Shown here: positions 6,220 to 6,509 of the stretch, piece after piece
How the letters are laid out: the number at the start of each line of letters is the position of its first letter
How positions within the stretch are numbered: the first letter of the stretch is position 1
Origin: Thermoplasmatota archaeon
GTDB lineage: Archaea > Thermoplasmatota > E2 > DHVEG-1
NCBI GenBank assembly: GCA_016930995.1
Contig: JAFGFQ010000090.1
Coordinates: 1 to 6,509 of the forward strand
Length of the DNA: 6,509 bases
Reading direction: 5' to 3'
The notes under the pieces: model-generated
Seen by the model: only the letters and a program-made list of their open reading frames with translations
Told to the model about the DNA's origin: nothing
Databases searched by the model: none
Position numbers and translations under genes: made by a program

Positions 6220-6244
6220 AAAAAAATTTTTGGGAAAAAAAAAA
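6220..6244 (-). terminator. Oligo-T terminator after the right-edge gene
   Basis: Read on the minus strand, the stop at 6277-6275 is followed about 30 nt later by a run of ten T (6244-6235), then CCC, five A and a run of seven T (6226-6220). There is no strong GC-rich hairpin. T-tracts without a hairpin are the usual archaeal termination signal, and this one separates the partial gene from the exporter operon promoter. Confidence 0.6.
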
Positions 6245-6274
6245 GAAGAAAATGTTTTGATTTGAGTGAATTTC

Positions 6275-6509
6275 CTATGCCGGGTTATACTTGATATGAT
6301 GGAAGAAGAATGGTAGTATTCCGCTCACTTGTATGGGTGTGACTCCACCATATTTTATGTTGATGCTCTTTAAGAGCAATACTTCACCGTCGTTATTTGC
6401 GTATATGGCGAATCCTCGTATTTCATGGTCGAAGTCGTCGATTTGAATCACACCAATCACAAATAACTTAGATTTATAAGTTGTTTTTGCACTTCCCATA
6501 GGGATGAGA
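6275..6509 (-). CDS. C-terminal end of an unidentified, possibly secreted protein (cut by right window edge)
   Basis: The frame is open from the right edge to a TAG at 6277-6275, giving 77 full codons. An ATG at 6499 exists but has no ribosome site in the 10 nt available, and the frame continues upstream of it (Leu-Ile-Pro), so this is most likely the end of a longer gene. The visible protein alternates hydrophobic and polar residues like beta strands: KLFVIGVIQI, EIRGFAIYA, EVLLLKSINIKYGG, and ends in a hydrophobic ILPFFFHHIKYNPA. It has no cysteine. This pattern resembles small beta-rich C-terminal domains of archaeal surface proteins, but I do not recognise a named family. Function unknown. 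It is followed by an oligo-T terminator. Confidence 0.6.
   Translation of the reverse strand, partial: LIPMGSAKTTYKSKLFVIGVIQIDDFDHEIRGFAIYANNDGEVLLLKSINIKYGGVTPIQVSGILPFFFHHIKYNPA

Noticed and set aside
1..6509. CRISPR array, tRNA/rRNA, insertion sequence or toxin-antitoxin pair
   Set aside because: No regularly spaced repeats, cloverleaf, transposase motif, terminal inverted repeats or paired small genes were seen on either strand.

Overview
The window reads as a stretch of archaeal chromosome, most likely from an uncultivated euryarchaeal lineage of the Thermoplasmatota type. Three things suggest this. The intergenic gaps carry archaeal TATA-like boxes (CTTAAATA, TATAAATG, TATAAATA). There is an oligo-T terminator without a hairpin. 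The gene content is a typical mix of secreted C25-type peptidase, PQQ-like beta-propeller, serine hydrolase and ABC-2 exporter. The lineage is an inference; no rRNA, tRNA or marker gene is present. All genes lie on the minus strand, so transcription runs from high to low coordinates.

Layout from right to left (order of transcription): (i) 6275-6509 is the 3' end of a gene entering from the right edge, followed by T-rich terminator DNA. (ii) 6125-4303 is a two-gene ABC-2 exporter operon. The first gene is an ATPase with an unusual N-terminal four-cysteine zinc ribbon. It overlaps the six-helix permease by 4 nt (ATGA). (iii) 4192-2843 is a secreted serine hydrolase of the beta-lactamase/class C fold with its own promoter, which may be leaderless. 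(iv) 2613-877 is a secreted PQQ-like beta-propeller with a C-terminal beta-sandwich-like domain. (v) 795-1 is the N-terminal 265 codons of a secreted gingipain-like (C25) cysteine peptidase cut by the left edge. It has no stop within the window but is a convincing gene, with signal peptide, propeptide and the first strand of the catalytic domain.

Three consecutive single-gene units (iii-v) encode proteins with Sec-type signal peptides, so this is a patch of secretome genes beside an ABC-2 exporter. The propeller and C25 genes share a promoter layout (TATA centre about 44 nt before ATG, Shine-Dalgarno in a short leader), and this layout decides both starts. The hydrolase has a TATA box only about 28 nt from its ATG.

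I found no CRISPR array, RNA gene, transposon or clearly novel multi-gene system. The most unusual items are the zinc-ribbon/ABC ATPase fusion, the edge-truncated C25 peptidase, a small palindrome between TATA box and predicted transcription start of the exporter operon, and the mixed leadered/leaderless promoter architecture. No gap between genes exceeds 300 bases; the longest (2614-2842) is described below.
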